Source of the DNA: Candidatus Delongbacteria bacterium
GTDB taxonomy: Bacteria; Delongbacteria; UBA4055
Assembly (NCBI GenBank): GCA_027858795.1
Contig: JAQICF010000155.1
Coordinates: 1-38,082 of the forward strand
Direction of reading: 5' to 3'
DNA: 38,082 nt
Shown: positions 1-10,700 of the stretch, piece after piece
Numbering within the stretch: the first letter of the stretch is position 1
Layout: the number at the start of each line of letters is the position of its first letter
The notes under the pieces: generated by a model
Database searches by the model: none
Seen by the model: the letters and a program-made list of their open reading frames with translations, nothing else
Told to the model about the DNA's origin: nothing
Position numbers and translations under genes: made by a program

Positions 1-2246
1 TCGATCTGTTTTCCCTGATAGTGATCAACTGTTTTAATATTTTGTAAGTATTTACCTCCATATTTTTTAATAACATTATTTATTGTCAAAGATTCTTCAT
101 TTAAATCCATTAAAACAGAAATGTCTTTTATTACCTTTGGGTACTTAGATAGATTACTTAAGATGACAGTATCATCAATACACATACTATCCTCTATTAA
201 CATTTCAAAGCAGAATATATTATTCTTAATTTCAAATACTTTTGTAGTATCATCAGATAATTTTCCAAAAGTAGCTATCTTCTTCCCATTTGAGAAGGCA
301 GATAAAGATTGCGATCTGCTGTAGTAGCTTGGAATGTCTTTATTTTCAAATTTAATATCTTTTATTTTTTTTGCTGCGAAAAATTCTTCTGCAATTCCTT
401 TAATATCATAAAAATCATACTCAAGTTCGGACTCATTCCATTGTTGTTTTCTGTTTATCCCCGAAAGCAGGATAGCAAAAGAATTTTTTTCCTCTAATTC
501 GTTATCTTTATGATAAAATATTTTTCCAACTTCGAAAATATTTATGTTTTCATATTTTCTTCTAATATTTTTTCCTGCAATATTCAATAAAGAGATCAGG
601 ATAGAATTTCTTAAATGATTCATTTCCTCATTGAGCGGGTGCTGGATCTTTACAGGTTTCTTTTCGAATGGAATACAGAATTTATGATCTACCATACTTT
701 TGGCGGATACTTCATATAGGCCCATTCCAACTAATTTCTCTCTGATAAGATCAATTTCAAGCTCTTCTTCGTCTTCGTTAATATTCAAATCTATATTAGA
801 TTTTATTTGTTCAGGTATTTTATCATAGCCATATAGCCTTACAACTTCTTCGATAAGGTCAATTTCTATAGTAATATCAGGTCTAAATGTAGGTACTGTT
901 ACTATAAGGATATCTTCAGTTTTTTCAACAGTTTTCAAGTCAATAGAATTCAACGAAGAAATTATATCTTTTTTATCAATTTTAAATCCTAATAATTTTT
1001 CAGTTCTACTTAAACGCAACTCTATGGATAGTTCGGTAATTTTATTAGGATAAACATCGTAGATACCTTTTGCTGTTCTGCCACCCGCTAGTTCATTTAT
1101 CAAAGCTGCTGCACGTTCAATAACAAACTCAGCATTGTTTGGATCCACACCTCTTTCAAATCTTTTTGAAGAATCGGAAAAGATATTTGTATGTTTAACA
1201 GTATGTCTTATGTCTGCTAAATTGAAATAAGCAACCTCAAGTAGAACATCTGTGGTTTTTTCAGTTACACCGCTATTTAATCCACCCATAACACCTGCTA
1301 AAGCAACAGGTCTTTCTGCGTCGCAGATCAGTAAGATGTCATCGTTCAATTTATATTTGTTTTCATCCAAAGTGGTAAATTCTTCACCATTTTCGGCTTT
1401 TCGTACAATTATTTTTTTACCTGCGATATCGTTGTAATCAAAAGCATGTAGAGGATGTCCTGTTTCCATTAAAACGAAATTTGTAATATCTACAACATTA
1501 TTGATCGGTCTTAATCCAACTGCGATCAATTTTTCTTTTAACCATTTTGGTGATTCTTTCACTGTGATACCTTTGATAAGCCGTGCAGAGTATCTTGGAC
1601 ATGCATCAGTATCTTTTATCTCAATATTGATATGATCTTCAATATTCACATCACTCTCTTCCAGTCGGAACTCAGGAACTTTTAATTTTTCCCCGGTCAG
1701 ATAGGCAAATTCACGACCAAATCCCAAATATCCTAATGCATCAGCCCGATTGGCAGTGACTTCAATATCAAAAACATGATCTTCATATCCGTAAAGCTCT
1801 TTGAAAGGTGTTCCGGCTGAATATTTATCATCAAGAACCATTATTCCATCATGATTGTCAGATAATCCAAGTTCATCTTCGGCACAGATCATTCCATTTG
1901 ATTCAACTCCACGCATCTTAGCTTTTTTTATCTTAAATTCAGGGAATTGTGCTCCCACAAGTGCAACCGGAACTGTTTGTCCAGCAGCAACATTCGGTGC
2001 TCCACATACGATCTGTAATTCATCAGTACCAACATCAACTTTACAAACGGTTAATCGGTCTGCGTCAGGATGTTTTTCACATTCAGTAACCTTACCAACC
2101 ACAAAATTTTCAAAATTATTGCTTATATGTTCAACTGATTCTGATTCAAACCCAAGAATTGCTAGTTTATGAGCAACTTCATTTGCATTTGAATTATCTA
2201 TGTTATGTCCAACGTAATCTTTTAACCAATTTGCGGATATTTTCAT
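1..2246 (-). CDS. pheT: Phenylalanyl-tRNA synthetase beta subunit (3' end cut by window edge)
   Basis: This is the beta chain of the alpha2-beta2 enzyme that charges tRNA-Phe in the cytoplasm. My translation of the minus strand starts MKISANWLKDYVG, the usual PheT N-terminus, and stays open to base 1 (about 748 residues). An EMAP/tRNA-binding domain follows (about residues 40-150, with VVGKVTECEKHPDADRL). The B3/B4 region comes next (NRADALGYLGFGREFA, then RPINNVVDITNFVLMETGHPLHAFD), then B5 and the core (LIEEVVRLYGYDKIP; MNHLRNSILISLLN). Only about the last 50 residues, the end of the FDX-ACB anticodon-binding domain, lie outside. The ATG at 2246 follows GGAAT 7 nt upstream and sits 20 nt after the pheS stop, so pheS-pheT form the usual operon. 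Confidence 0.96.
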   Translation of the reverse strand, partial: MKISANWLKDYVGHNIDNSNANEVAHKLAILGFESESVEHISNNFENFVVGKVTECEKHPDADRLTVCKVDVGTDELQIVCGAPNVAAGQTVPVALVGAQFPEFKIKKAKMRGVESNGMICAEDELGLSDNHDGIMVLDDKYSAGTPFKELYGYEDHVFDIEVTANRADALGYLGFGREFAYLTGEKLKVPEFRLEESDVNIEDHINIEIKDTDACPRYSARLIKGITVKESPKWLKEKLIAVGLRPINNVVDITNFVLMETGHPLHAFDYNDIAGKKIIVRKAENGEEFTTLDENKYKLNDDILLICDAERPVALAGVMGGLNSGVTEKTTDVLLEVAYFNLADIRHTVKHTNIFSDSSKRFERGVDPNNAEFVIERAAALINELAGGRTAKGIYDVYPNKITELSIELRLSRTEKLLGFKIDKKDIISSLNSIDLKTVEKTEDILIVTVPTFRPDITIEIDLIEEVVRLYGYDKIPEQIKSNIDLNINEDEEELEIDLIREKLVGMGLYEVSAKSMVDHKFCIPFEKKPVKIQHPLNEEMNHLRNSILISLLNIAGKNIRRKYENINIFEVGKIFYHKDNELEEKNSFAILLSGINRKQQWNESELEYDFYDIKGIAEEFFAAKKIKDIKFENKDIPSYYSRSQSLSAFSNGKKIATFGKLSDDTTKVFEIKNNIFCFEMLIEDSMCIDDTVILSNLSKYPKVIKDISVLMDLNEESLTINNVIKKYGGKYLQNIKTVDHYQGKQI

Positions 2247-2266
2247 TATTTATTCCAAAATTAATA

Positions 2267-3277
2267 TTAAAATTGTTCTAGGAATCTCAAATCATTTTCA
2301 TAGATGTCTCTTATATCATTGATCCCGTATTTTAGCATAGTTAATCTTTCTATTCCCAGTCCGAATGCAAAACCTGTATATTTCTCGCTGTCAACACCTA
2401 CATTCTCGAGCAATTTAGGATGAACCATTCCACATCCACCAAGTTCTATCCACCCGCTATTCTTACATAGTGAACATCCTTTTCCGCCACATTTAAAGCA
2501 TGTAACATCCACTTCAGCAGACGGTTCAGTGAAAGGGAAGTAATGTGGTCTGAATCTTACTTTAGTGTTCTCTCCGTAAAGATGCTTGAAGAAGGCCAGT
2601 AGTGTTCCTTTTAACTCAGCAAAAGAAACATTTTCATCTACATACAATCCTTCTAGCTGCATAAACATTGCTGTATGTGTAGCATTTTCTTTTTCATTAC
2701 GATAAACTCTACCAGGGCATATGATCCTATATGGAGGATCTGTTTTTTCCATTGTTCTAATCTGAACAGATGATGTCTCAGTTCTTAACAATAATTGAGA
2801 ATCCTTATCAACATAAAGAGAATCTGTAATCTTTCTTGCAGGATGCCATTCAGGCATATTTAATGCGTCAAAGATATAATGCTCAGTTTCAATTTCAGGC
2901 CCTATTGCAACAGAAAATCCCATTTGCCTGAAAATTTGCTTGATCTCATCTCTCATTTTATAAAGTGGATGATATTTCCCAGTTGGTATATTCCTACCGG
3001 GCAATGAAAGGTCAATTTGATCTTCTTCAGTGTTTATAAAACCTGATTTTAAGTTATTTATCAAATCATAAGCTTCTTCACGAAGGTTATTAAGTATTTG
3101 ACCAAATTCTTTCTTCTCTTCGTTGGCAACTTCCCTTATTTTTGAAAATAATTCAGGTATTGCACCTTTTTTGGATAAAAATTTAATTCTTTTTTCTTCA
3201 ACTATCTCTAAAGTTTTTGAATTCTTAATCTCATTTAAGATATTATCACGTATCTGTTTCAACTTATCAATTTTCAT
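2267..3277 (-). CDS. pheS: Phenylalanyl-tRNA synthetase alpha subunit
   Basis: Catalytic alpha subunit of phenylalanyl-tRNA synthetase, 336 aa, a normal length. It has an N-terminal coiled-coil tRNA-binding arm (residues 1-90) and then the class II core. Motifs visible are LPGRNIPTGKYHPL, TETSSVQIRTM, the motif 2 region GRVYRNEKENATHTAMFMQLEGL, and motif 3 in FGLGIERLTMLKYGI. A small cysteine cluster (CFKCGGKGCSLC) precedes the GGCGMVHP motif. It is probably a zinc knuckle, found in a subset of bacterial PheS and absent from the E. coli enzyme. pheT follows after 20 nt. The 190-nt upstream region carries only weak sigma70-like matches, and I see no T-box or Phe-rich leader peptide. Confidence 0.97.
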   Translation of the reverse strand: MKIDKLKQIRDNILNEIKNSKTLEIVEEKRIKFLSKKGAIPELFSKIREVANEEKKEFGQILNNLREEAYDLINNLKSGFINTEEDQIDLSLPGRNIPTGKYHPLYKMRDEIKQIFRQMGFSVAIGPEIETEHYIFDALNMPEWHPARKITDSLYVDKDSQLLLRTETSSVQIRTMEKTDPPYRIICPGRVYRNEKENATHTAMFMQLEGLYVDENVSFAELKGTLLAFFKHLYGENTKVRFRPHYFPFTEPSAEVDVTCFKCGGKGCSLCKNSGWIELGGCGMVHPKLLENVGVDSEKYTGFAFGLGIERLTMLKYGINDIRDIYENDLRFLEQF

Positions 3278-3471
3278 TTAACTACCTGTTTTTCTGCATC
3301 TATTGCTTACTTTTAATGGATAATTAACATACTATAAGCTTTATAATAAGCTTATTTGTATTATAACTTAATTATTTAGGTAAAAATATAATTTTAGTGC
3401 TTAAAAGTCAATTACTTTAATTTATTCTTAAAATGAGGGAAAAAAAACGGGGATAATAAAAAAATGGGTAA

Positions 3472-3501
3472 TAAAAAAGGGAGCTAACATTGTTAACTCC
3501 C
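3472..3501 (-). terminator. Rho-independent terminator of the tRNA operon
   Basis: On the minus strand GGGAGTTAAC, a 3-nt loop and GTTAGCTCCC form a 10-bp stem with one G-T pair, followed directly by TTTTTTAT. It lies 7 nt downstream of tRNA-Leu and ends the Gly-Cys-Leu tRNA transcript before pheS. Confidence 0.88.
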
Positions 3502-3507
3502 TTTTCG

Positions 3508-3591
3508 TACTGAAGACCGGACTTGAACCGGTACACTCCAAAGAGCGAGGGATTTTAAGTCCCTTGTGTCTACCAATTCCACCACTCCAGC
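3508..3591 (-). tRNA. tRNA-Leu(UAA)
   Basis: An 84-nt class II tRNA. The acceptor strands GCTGGAG and CTTCAGT pair with G-T wobbles. The anticodon stem AGGGA/TCCCT holds the loop CTTAAAA (anticodon UAA). A variable arm and the T arm ACCGG-TTCAAGT-CCGGT follow. The 3' CCA is not encoded; the genome reads CGA after the discriminator A. It is the last gene of a three-tRNA operon. Confidence 0.95.
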
Positions 3592-3616
3592 AAACATTCT
3601 ATGTGACTTTCTAGTG

Positions 3617-3688
3617 AGGCGACGACCAGATTTGAACTGGTGAATGGAAGTTTTGCAGACTTCTGCCTTACCACTTGGCTACGTCGCC
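3617..3688 (-). tRNA. tRNA-Cys(GCA)
   Basis: A 72-nt tRNA with acceptor GGCGACG/CGTCGCC, anticodon stem GAAGT/ACTTC with loop CTGCAAA (anticodon GCA), T arm ACCAG-TTCAAAT-CTGGT and discriminator U. CCA is not encoded. It lies 12 nt downstream of tRNA-Gly and 25 nt upstream of tRNA-Leu. Confidence 0.96.
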
Positions 3689-3700
3689 AACAAAAAAAAG

Positions 3701-3772
<72 letters not shown>

Positions 3773-3783
3773 TTTAGGGGGGC

Positions 3784-3812
3784 AATATAAATAATATATT
3801 TTTTGTATGCAA
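3784..3812 (-). promoter_or_regulatory. Sigma70-type promoter of the tRNA operon
   Basis: On the minus strand TTGCAT (3812-3807) and TATATT (3789-3784) are separated by exactly 17 nt and lie 11 nt upstream of tRNA-Gly. The stretch after the -10 box is GCCCCCC, conspicuously GC-rich in this AT-rich DNA. GC-rich discriminators are typical of stable-RNA promoters under stringent (ppGpp) control, so that regulation is inferred here. Confidence 0.7.
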
Positions 3813-3947
3813 GAGATATTTGATTTTTTTTAATTTTATTCATTGAGGTTAAAATATAACCTTTAATCAAAGTTATATAGATTCTGTAATTTTTTGTTGC
3901 TTTTTTTCTTTAAATGAATGATTTTCCTTATTATACTAATATATATA

Positions 3948-4001
3948 AAGAACTAAACACATGGTAAAGAAATAAATACAAATTGAAGAACTAAGTACAT
4001 G
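3948..4001 (+). repeat. Duplicated start region with a 4-codon leader ORF
   Basis: AAGAACTAAACACATG (3948-3963) and AAGAACTAAGTACATG (3986-4001) match at 14 of 16 positions. The second copy contains the start codon of the large kinase gene. The first opens a tiny frame, ATG GTA AAG AAA TAA (3961-3975), ending 23 nt before the real start. It may be a by-product of duplication or a translated leader. Confidence 0.5.
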
Positions 4002-7000
4002 ACCGTAATAAATCAAAGATATGAAACAGTTCAATTACTCGGAGAGGGTGGATTTGGAAGTGTTTATAGTGTTAAAGATACATTCGAGCATGATAAACTT
4101 CTCGCACTGAAAAAGATTAAAACGGGTATTATTTCCAAAAAAGCTGTGAATGTTTTCAAGCTTGAATTTAAATTCCTTACAAGTTTAATACATCCAAATC
4201 TTGTTAAAGTACATAATTTTGATATTGATAAAGATACTGATGAACTCTTTTTCACAATGGAGCATATTAAAGGTAAATCTCTAAACAAATCTTTGAAAGA
4301 AAGTTTTTCTTGGGAAAAAGTTGAAAATAACCTCATACAATCATCAAGAGCTCTTTCGTATATCCATTCTAAAGAAATAATCCACTATGACATTAAACCG
4401 GATAATATTTTTATTGATGATTATGGAAGATTGAAGCTGATGGATTTCGGTTTTGCAGGATCTAAGAATACAACGGAAGTTCGTGGTACTATGCAATTTA
4501 TTGCTCCCGAACTTATTCTAAAAAAAGAAATTACAAATCAGATAGATTTTTTCTCTTTAGGAGTGACATTCTACTATAGTATAACTGGCAAATTACCTTT
4601 CAAAGGCAAAGACAAACAAGAGATAATTGCAAATTCAATTCGTGGAAATTTCACCCCACTAAAGAAATTAAAACCTGATACTCCGGATAAATTAATTCGG
4701 GTAATAAATAAATTAATGGATCCTGATCCTAAAAAAAGATATGATAACGCGGATGAAATAATTCTTGATCTGGTTGATGATCCAAAGAAGCGATCATCTG
4801 TTCTATTTCTTTTTACAGGGCAAGGTATACGGTCTTATATTTCATCAGGTAAGCTAATTGGAAGAACAGATGAACTAAATGTGTTAATGTCAAATTCTGC
4901 GAAAGTATTTCAAGAACAAGTGTTTTTTGATAATAAACCATTTTTTTTGATCGGGAGATATGGTAACGGAAAATCATCAATCCTGAGAGAGTACAAGTAC
5001 TTAATCCAGCTTAATGAAAATATTGATTATTTTAATGCGAATTTTGTTAGAGGTGATGAAACAAAGTATCAAGCATTTGAGATCATTATTGTTGAAATGT
5101 TTAGGGTTTATGAACTTAAGCATGAAGATTATCCTGAACTATATTTTATCTTTGAAAACAAAGCAGAGATCGAAGATTTTGATGACTCTTCTCAAGCCAG
5201 AGTACAAAAGATCAGAGAGATAGAAGCAATTACTGATTTTTTTGCAAATCTTTCGAAGCAATATAAATTTGTACTTGAAGTTAAAGATTTTGGTAATGCA
5301 AATTCATCTTCAATTAATTTGTTTGAAAATCTTACCAGGATAATTAGAAAATATCCTGAAAATGCAATGTCTTTTACAATTGTTACAACCGTACAAACTG
5401 AAAACTTAAAGTCATATCATAAAATCACAATTAAAAGATTAAAGCCTAATATTCATCAATTGGACATTAATCCTTTAAAAGTAGATGAGACAAGGGAATA
5501 TGTTCAAAAGTTGCTTCTATATAATGATTACAACAGATTCCCGGAAGAATTGTTGAGTTTTGTCCACCGTTTCACAGGTGGTGTCCCATTTTATATAAAT
5601 GAGCTGTTTATATATTTATTTAGCAATAATTATTTGTCTAGATCAAAATCGAAATGGTTGATCAATCCTGCTTTTATGACGGAATTGAATATAGGATTAA
5701 GAGATATTACGTATAAAAATTTCAAAAAATTCTCAAATATTGAGCAGGCGATAATAAAAGAGTTGAAAATTTTAGAAAGACCAACGCCTTTTAAGTATAT
5801 GAATATCGTATCAAAAGTTTCAATGGTAGATAAAAAAATATTGATAAAATTCCTTCATAAATTATCAGATAGTGAGGTGATAGAGAAAATAAAATACCAC
5901 GATGGATTTAGATATTATATAACCAAGAAATTGTTTTTAGATTCTGTTGTTAAAGATTTTTCGAAAGAGCAATATGCTCGTTGGAACAATAAAACAGCTA
6001 CAATATTAGAAAAAGAATACGGCATTAATAATGAAACAATTTATGCTTTAGCAGATTACTATTACAGAAGTCAGCAAAAAGATAAAGCAAAAGAAATGCT
6101 TAAGATCGCAATTAGTAAATCTTCAGAAGAGAATAACTTGGAATTTGCAGTAACCAACTTGAAAAGATACCTGGCAATCGAGACGGATCCCAAAAACAAA
6201 ATCAATATATTCATTTCAATAATTCATAATTTATCTATTTTAGGTGATTTTAATAAAGTCTTGGATATGATAGTAAAATTTGAAAGTGAAGGACATAAGC
6301 TTACTTTAGTAAACCAACTGAATATTACATTGGTGAAATTTGATGCAGCCTTCAAAGCAGGGCGTTATAACTATCTTGATGAAACAAGGAACTGGTTATT
6401 TGATTTTAAACTTAAGGGTAAAATTGTAAAAGAGATAAGAGCCTCATATTTAACCTGGTTGGGAGATTATCATAAAAACGATGGAAGTTTAAAAAAATCT
6501 CTAAAGTTCTATAAAAAAGCATTTAATTATCATAAATCAGCGAAGCGGGAACTTTTAAAATCAAAAGTAATGCTTAAAATAGCTAAAATTCGTATATTAA
6601 AAAGTGAGACAAAACTTTTAAGAGATCAAATATTAGAAGTTTTGGAAATTTTTAAAAAATATAATGAAATAGATCTTATTTTGGAAACTTATTACACACT
6701 TGGGGATTATTACAGGCAAATCAATGATTTTGATAATTCTTTAAGTTCATATAATGATTGCAATATTTTAGCAAAAGAACAAAATAATATAGTTCATGAA
6801 GTCAAATCTTCTCATAAATTAGCAGAATTCAAGATAGAGTCACTACAATATCCTGACGCTCTTTCGCTGATAAATTGCGGTGTTGAAAAGCCTGAAGATA
6901 TAAACATAGTCGATCTTACAGGAGATATTTACTATTATCGCTCAATTGTCAATTATCAACTCGGTAAACTAGACGATGCGATTGATGATATCAATAAGTG

Positions 7001-7700
7001 TATTAATGTTAGAGATTTGCTCAAAAGAAAGGGTAAATTAGGTGAAGCTTACATTCAAAAGGGAAAAATCTTTATTCGTCAATGTGAATTTTCTGAAGCA
7101 AAAAAAATACTGGATATACTTAATAGCTTTACTACCAAGGAAAATAAAAAATTCATGGTAAAGTATCAAATGCTGGAGTCATTGATCTATATTGGAGGTA
7201 ATAAGCATAAAAAAGCTTTAAGTTTACTTACGAAATTAACTAAGACAATAGATAAAATAGGAAACTTACCAGAGCGTATATCTGCAAATATTCTTCTTGC
7301 GATCGTGTATGATAAGTTGGGAGATTTTAATAATACATTAGGAACTATTGGAAGTGCCTATGCTCTTTTTACTCAAAATAAAGATCTTTTATTGTCAAAC
7401 AGATTACTAAACCTAAAATTGATGACATTTTATAACACGGCAAAAGCTTATGCGGGTGCACATGAAGACGGTATTCGTGAAATGTCAGGGATAATTCAAA
7501 TGATAGCAAATAATAAAATTCCTTTTTACAAAGCAACAGTAAATTACAATCTAGGAAATATTTACTACGATACGAATGAGACTTATCGTGCAGTTGCATG
7601 CTATAAGGTTGCAGTAAGAGAATATGAAAAACTATCAATGAATTATCCTGAACTTAAGAAAATGAATAAAATAATTCAAAAAGAAGAAGGTGCGCCTTAA
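3999..7700 (+). CDS. Multidomain Ser/Thr protein kinase with ATPase and TPR regions
   Basis: A 1233-aa signalling protein, probably cytoplasmic, since I see no membrane segment. Residues 8-265 are a Hanks-type kinase. They show the glycine loop GEGGFGSV (15-22), ATP lysine K38 in LALKK, catalytic HYDIKPDN (129-136, D131), DFG (149-151) and APE (169-171). The usual HRD arginine is tyrosine, so it is a non-RD kinase that may not need activation-loop phosphorylation. From about residue 287 (GRTDEL) an AAA/STAND-like NTPase follows, with Walker A GRYGNGKS at about 319-326. From about 690 to the end the chain is helical with TPR-like repeats, probably for partner binding. The layout resembles PknK-type kinases. 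It heads a nine-gene co-directional run. The substrate cannot be told from the sequence. Confidence 0.9.
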   Translation: MTVINQRYETVQLLGEGGFGSVYSVKDTFEHDKLLALKKIKTGIISKKAVNVFKLEFKFLTSLIHPNLVKVHNFDIDKDTDELFFTMEHIKGKSLNKSLKESFSWEKVENNLIQSSRALSYIHSKEIIHYDIKPDNIFIDDYGRLKLMDFGFAGSKNTTEVRGTMQFIAPELILKKEITNQIDFFSLGVTFYYSITGKLPFKGKDKQEIIANSIRGNFTPLKKLKPDTPDKLIRVINKLMDPDPKKRYDNADEIILDLVDDPKKRSSVLFLFTGQGIRSYISSGKLIGRTDELNVLMSNSAKVFQEQVFFDNKPFFLIGRYGNGKSSILREYKYLIQLNENIDYFNANFVRGDETKYQAFEIIIVEMFRVYELKHEDYPELYFIFENKAEIEDFDDSSQARVQKIREIEAITDFFANLSKQYKFVLEVKDFGNANSSSINLFENLTRIIRKYPENAMSFTIVTTVQTENLKSYHKITIKRLKPNIHQLDINPLKVDETREYVQKLLLYNDYNRFPEELLSFVHRFTGGVPFYINELFIYLFSNNYLSRSKSKWLINPAFMTELNIGLRDITYKNFKKFSNIEQAIIKELKILERPTPFKYMNIVSKVSMVDKKILIKFLHKLSDSEVIEKIKYHDGFRYYITKKLFLDSVVKDFSKEQYARWNNKTATILEKEYGINNETIYALADYYYRSQQKDKAKEMLKIAISKSSEENNLEFAVTNLKRYLAIETDPKNKINIFISIIHNLSILGDFNKVLDMIVKFESEGHKLTLVNQLNITLVKFDAAFKAGRYNYLDETRNWLFDFKLKGKIVKEIRASYLTWLGDYHKNDGSLKKSLKFYKKAFNYHKSAKRELLKSKVMLKIAKIRILKSETKLLRDQILEVLEIFKKYNEIDLILETYYTLGDYYRQINDFDNSLSSYNDCNILAKEQNNIVHEVKSSHKLAEFKIESLQYPDALSLINCGVEKPEDINIVDLTGDIYYYRSIVNYQLGKLDDAIDDINKCINVRDLLKRKGKLGEAYIQKGKIFIRQCEFSEAKKILDILNSFTTKENKKFMVKYQMLESLIYIGGNKHKKALSLLTKLTKTIDKIGNLPERISANILLAIVYDKLGDFNNTLGTIGSAYALFTQNKDLLLSNRLLNLKLMTFYNTAKAYAGAHEDGIREMSGIIQMIANNKIPFYKATVNYNLGNIYYDTNETYRAVACYKVAVREYEKLSMNYPELKKMNKIIQKEEGAP

Positions 7701-7750
7701 CCTTCGGTGTCAAAAATCAATAACTTTGAAAAAAGTGATTACCCAATTTT

Positions 7751-10700
7751 ATGAAATTTTATGAAATCTTTGAAAATAGAATTAATCATCTCACAAGATC
7801 GATAATTACAAAAGAAATAATCGACTTATTTCTTAGACTTTTTTTCTCTTTACTAATTTCTTTATTGATACTTTCAGTTATTGAATTGTCCTATAGTATG
7901 AGCAGCATTTATCGTACTACGATTATGACAACCTATATACTTATAATGTTATTCATCATCGTCAGAATAATTACAAATTTTTTTCATAACAATCTTCAAT
8001 ATTTTTATAGTGATCGTAATAAATATGTTTTTTTAGACCGGTTATATCCCAATCTGAAATTTTTGTATTTCTATGATTTGTTGAAAGTAAAAGATAATTT
8101 AAAGAGCAACGATCATTCAATAATTGATACTGCAATTAGCCTTAATGCGAGCAAATTCAACTCTTATAGGTTACCAAAAATATTCAACAGCCATTACATT
8201 ATTAGGCATATTATTTTACCTCTTATTCTCATTTCGATAATGATAATACCTTACAAGCATATTCCATTAAAGAATTCTTTTATTAGGCTTATAAAATTTA
8301 ATACAGAATTTCAAAATTATTCCAGTCACGAGCTATTTCTAACAAATAAAAATTTTACAATTATACAAGGTGATGAAACAGATTTAATTTGCAAAATTTC
8401 AGGAGCATTGCCAGATCAAGTTCAAATACATAAAAGACCGGTAACTTCTGAAAGATATTCGTCATTAAGTGTTCCATTAATTGATTCAATTGCATCGTAT
8501 AAAGATAAACCTTCTCTAAATTATTATTATTATTTTAGCTCAGAAGAAACCCGATCGGACACAGGCTTTGTAAAGGTTTTAAAAAGACCTGAGATAAATA
8601 ATTTCAAGATCAGGATAGACTTCCCATCGTACACAAAATTAAAAAGTGAATATTATCAAGATTTTATTGGATCAATTACAGTTTTGAAAGGGAGCAATTT
8701 ATCTTTTGATATCGAACAGTCCAATGAGTTGGATTCGTTGAAAATATTTCAAAAGGATAGAGCAGGATATCATTCAAAGAAACTTGAAAGAAATAAAACT
8801 ACTTTTAAATTTAATACTAAGATGTATGAAGATACTGAATTCTATTTCAAACTATATTATTCAGTTGATTCCTTGCTGATCTCTAATAAGGATCCAATTA
8901 TTTACAAGGTAAACATTCTAAATGATAGCTACCCAATAGTTAATTTGATCCTGCCTGAGGACAATTTTAAATTAGGCGAGAATTTAGAATTTCCAATATT
9001 TGTAACAGCTTTTGATGATTTTTTAATTAAAAACATCTTTCTATATTCTAGAAAGGTACCTGCTTTTTCAAAATTTGAATCAAAAGACAATGCTCAATTT
9101 GTATCAGAAAAAATATTATTTGACCAAAAATCTGATGGAGTATGTGTTGTTAACACTTTGAAAATTATCCAAGGACTAAATCTTCTTCCAGATGACAAAG
9201 TGGAGATATTTGTTAGAGTATATGATAATGATAATGTTTCTGGACCAAAGTTTACTGATTCAAAGCATATATTTCTAATAGTTCCATCGTTAGAACAGCT
9301 TTTCGAAGAAACTGCTACCAACTATGAAACTCAAAACAAGGCGATAGAATCTGAAATATTACGAAATAACAAGATCCGTGAAGACATTGAGGAACTAACG
9401 CAAAAGCTAAGAAAAGAAAATATCGTAGAATGGCAAGATCATAAGGAATTAAAAAAGATAGCCGATGAACAGAGTAAGATGCTGGATAATATAAAAGATG
9501 TTGAGCAGCAAATACAAAAGAATATAGACTTACTTGATAAAAATACAATGCTCAGTACAGAAACAATGAAAAAGTATAAAGAACTGCAGAAAATGGTAGG
9601 TGAGTTATTAACAAAAGATATGAAAGAAAAACTTGAGAAATTGGCTGAATTATCAAAAAACACTGAACTTAATAAGAATGAAGTGAATGAGCTTTTAGAT
9701 GGGTTTGAAGAGCAGCAAGAGGAATTTCAAAAGGGACTTGAAAAGACATTAGAGATATTGCAGCAGATAAAGCAAGAGTATCAACTCGATAAGTTAATAA
9801 AATTATCAGAAGAATTGATCAAAGAACAAAACTCTGTAAATAATCAAATCCCAGAATTGTTGGATAAAGAGAAACAATTGATCGATAAAGAAGAAAAAAT
9901 TGAAAATTCCTTTAATTTGTTGAAAAATGAAGTACATTCTTTAAAAAATGAGATGAAGGATAGTAATGTAAAAGATGAACTAAAAAGTTTAGTTAATGAT
10001 GTTAATTCAGAAAAGATACCGGATGAATTTGAAGAGATGAAAGAAAGTTTAGATTCTTCAAATAAGAAAGAAGCTAGCGAGTCAGGTGAAAATCTACGTA
10101 ATGATTTCCTTGGTATTAAAAACTCTCTTAATGAGATAAAAGATAAGATTGTTAAAGAAAAGAAAGAAGAGATTAGCAAAGAACTGGACATAATTATCTC
10201 TGAATTGATATTTATTTCAAATGAAATAGAGAGCCTGAAGAATTTTTCAAATAAATTAGCTTATAATTCCAGCCATGCTGTAGAGCTTATCAAAAGTAAT
10301 GCTGAAATTGAAAAATTATTTAATGAAATAAATCCAAAGATATTCTCTGTAGCTAAAAAAACTTTTTTCATTGATAATCAAATTATCGCAAAAGTAGGAA
10401 GAATACTTGAGCAATTTGACACTATTTCACGAATCTTAGAAAATCGTCGTTTTTCTATTTCAACAGATAGGCATAAGTATTTAATGGGTGACGTAAATCA
10501 GCTTATTGTTCTCTTAGATAAAGCCAAAGATGAAATGAATGATTCAAAATCAGCCTCCGGGTTAGAAGAAATGTTGAAAAAAATGGAAGAAATGGCCGCT
10601 ATGCAAGCTGCTTTAAATTCAGAAAGTCAAAGTGCTATGCAAGGAAATCAATCAGGGCAGAATTCAATGTCAAAAATGCAAGAGATGATGAATAAATTAG

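Noticed and set aside
1855..2172. 105-aa plus-strand frame
   Set aside because: It is antisense to the well-conserved EMAP domain region of pheT.
3278..3471. T-box or leader-peptide attenuator for pheS-pheT
   Set aside because: No T-box consensus, no Phe-rich short ORF and no terminator pair is visible; only a small AAGCTT inverted repeat and weak promoter-like hexamers.
9844..10191. 115-aa frame antisense to the coiled-coil protein gene
   Set aside because: A Ser/Phe/Leu-rich product is the usual mirror image of a Lys/Glu/Asn-rich coiled-coil gene; no start signal.
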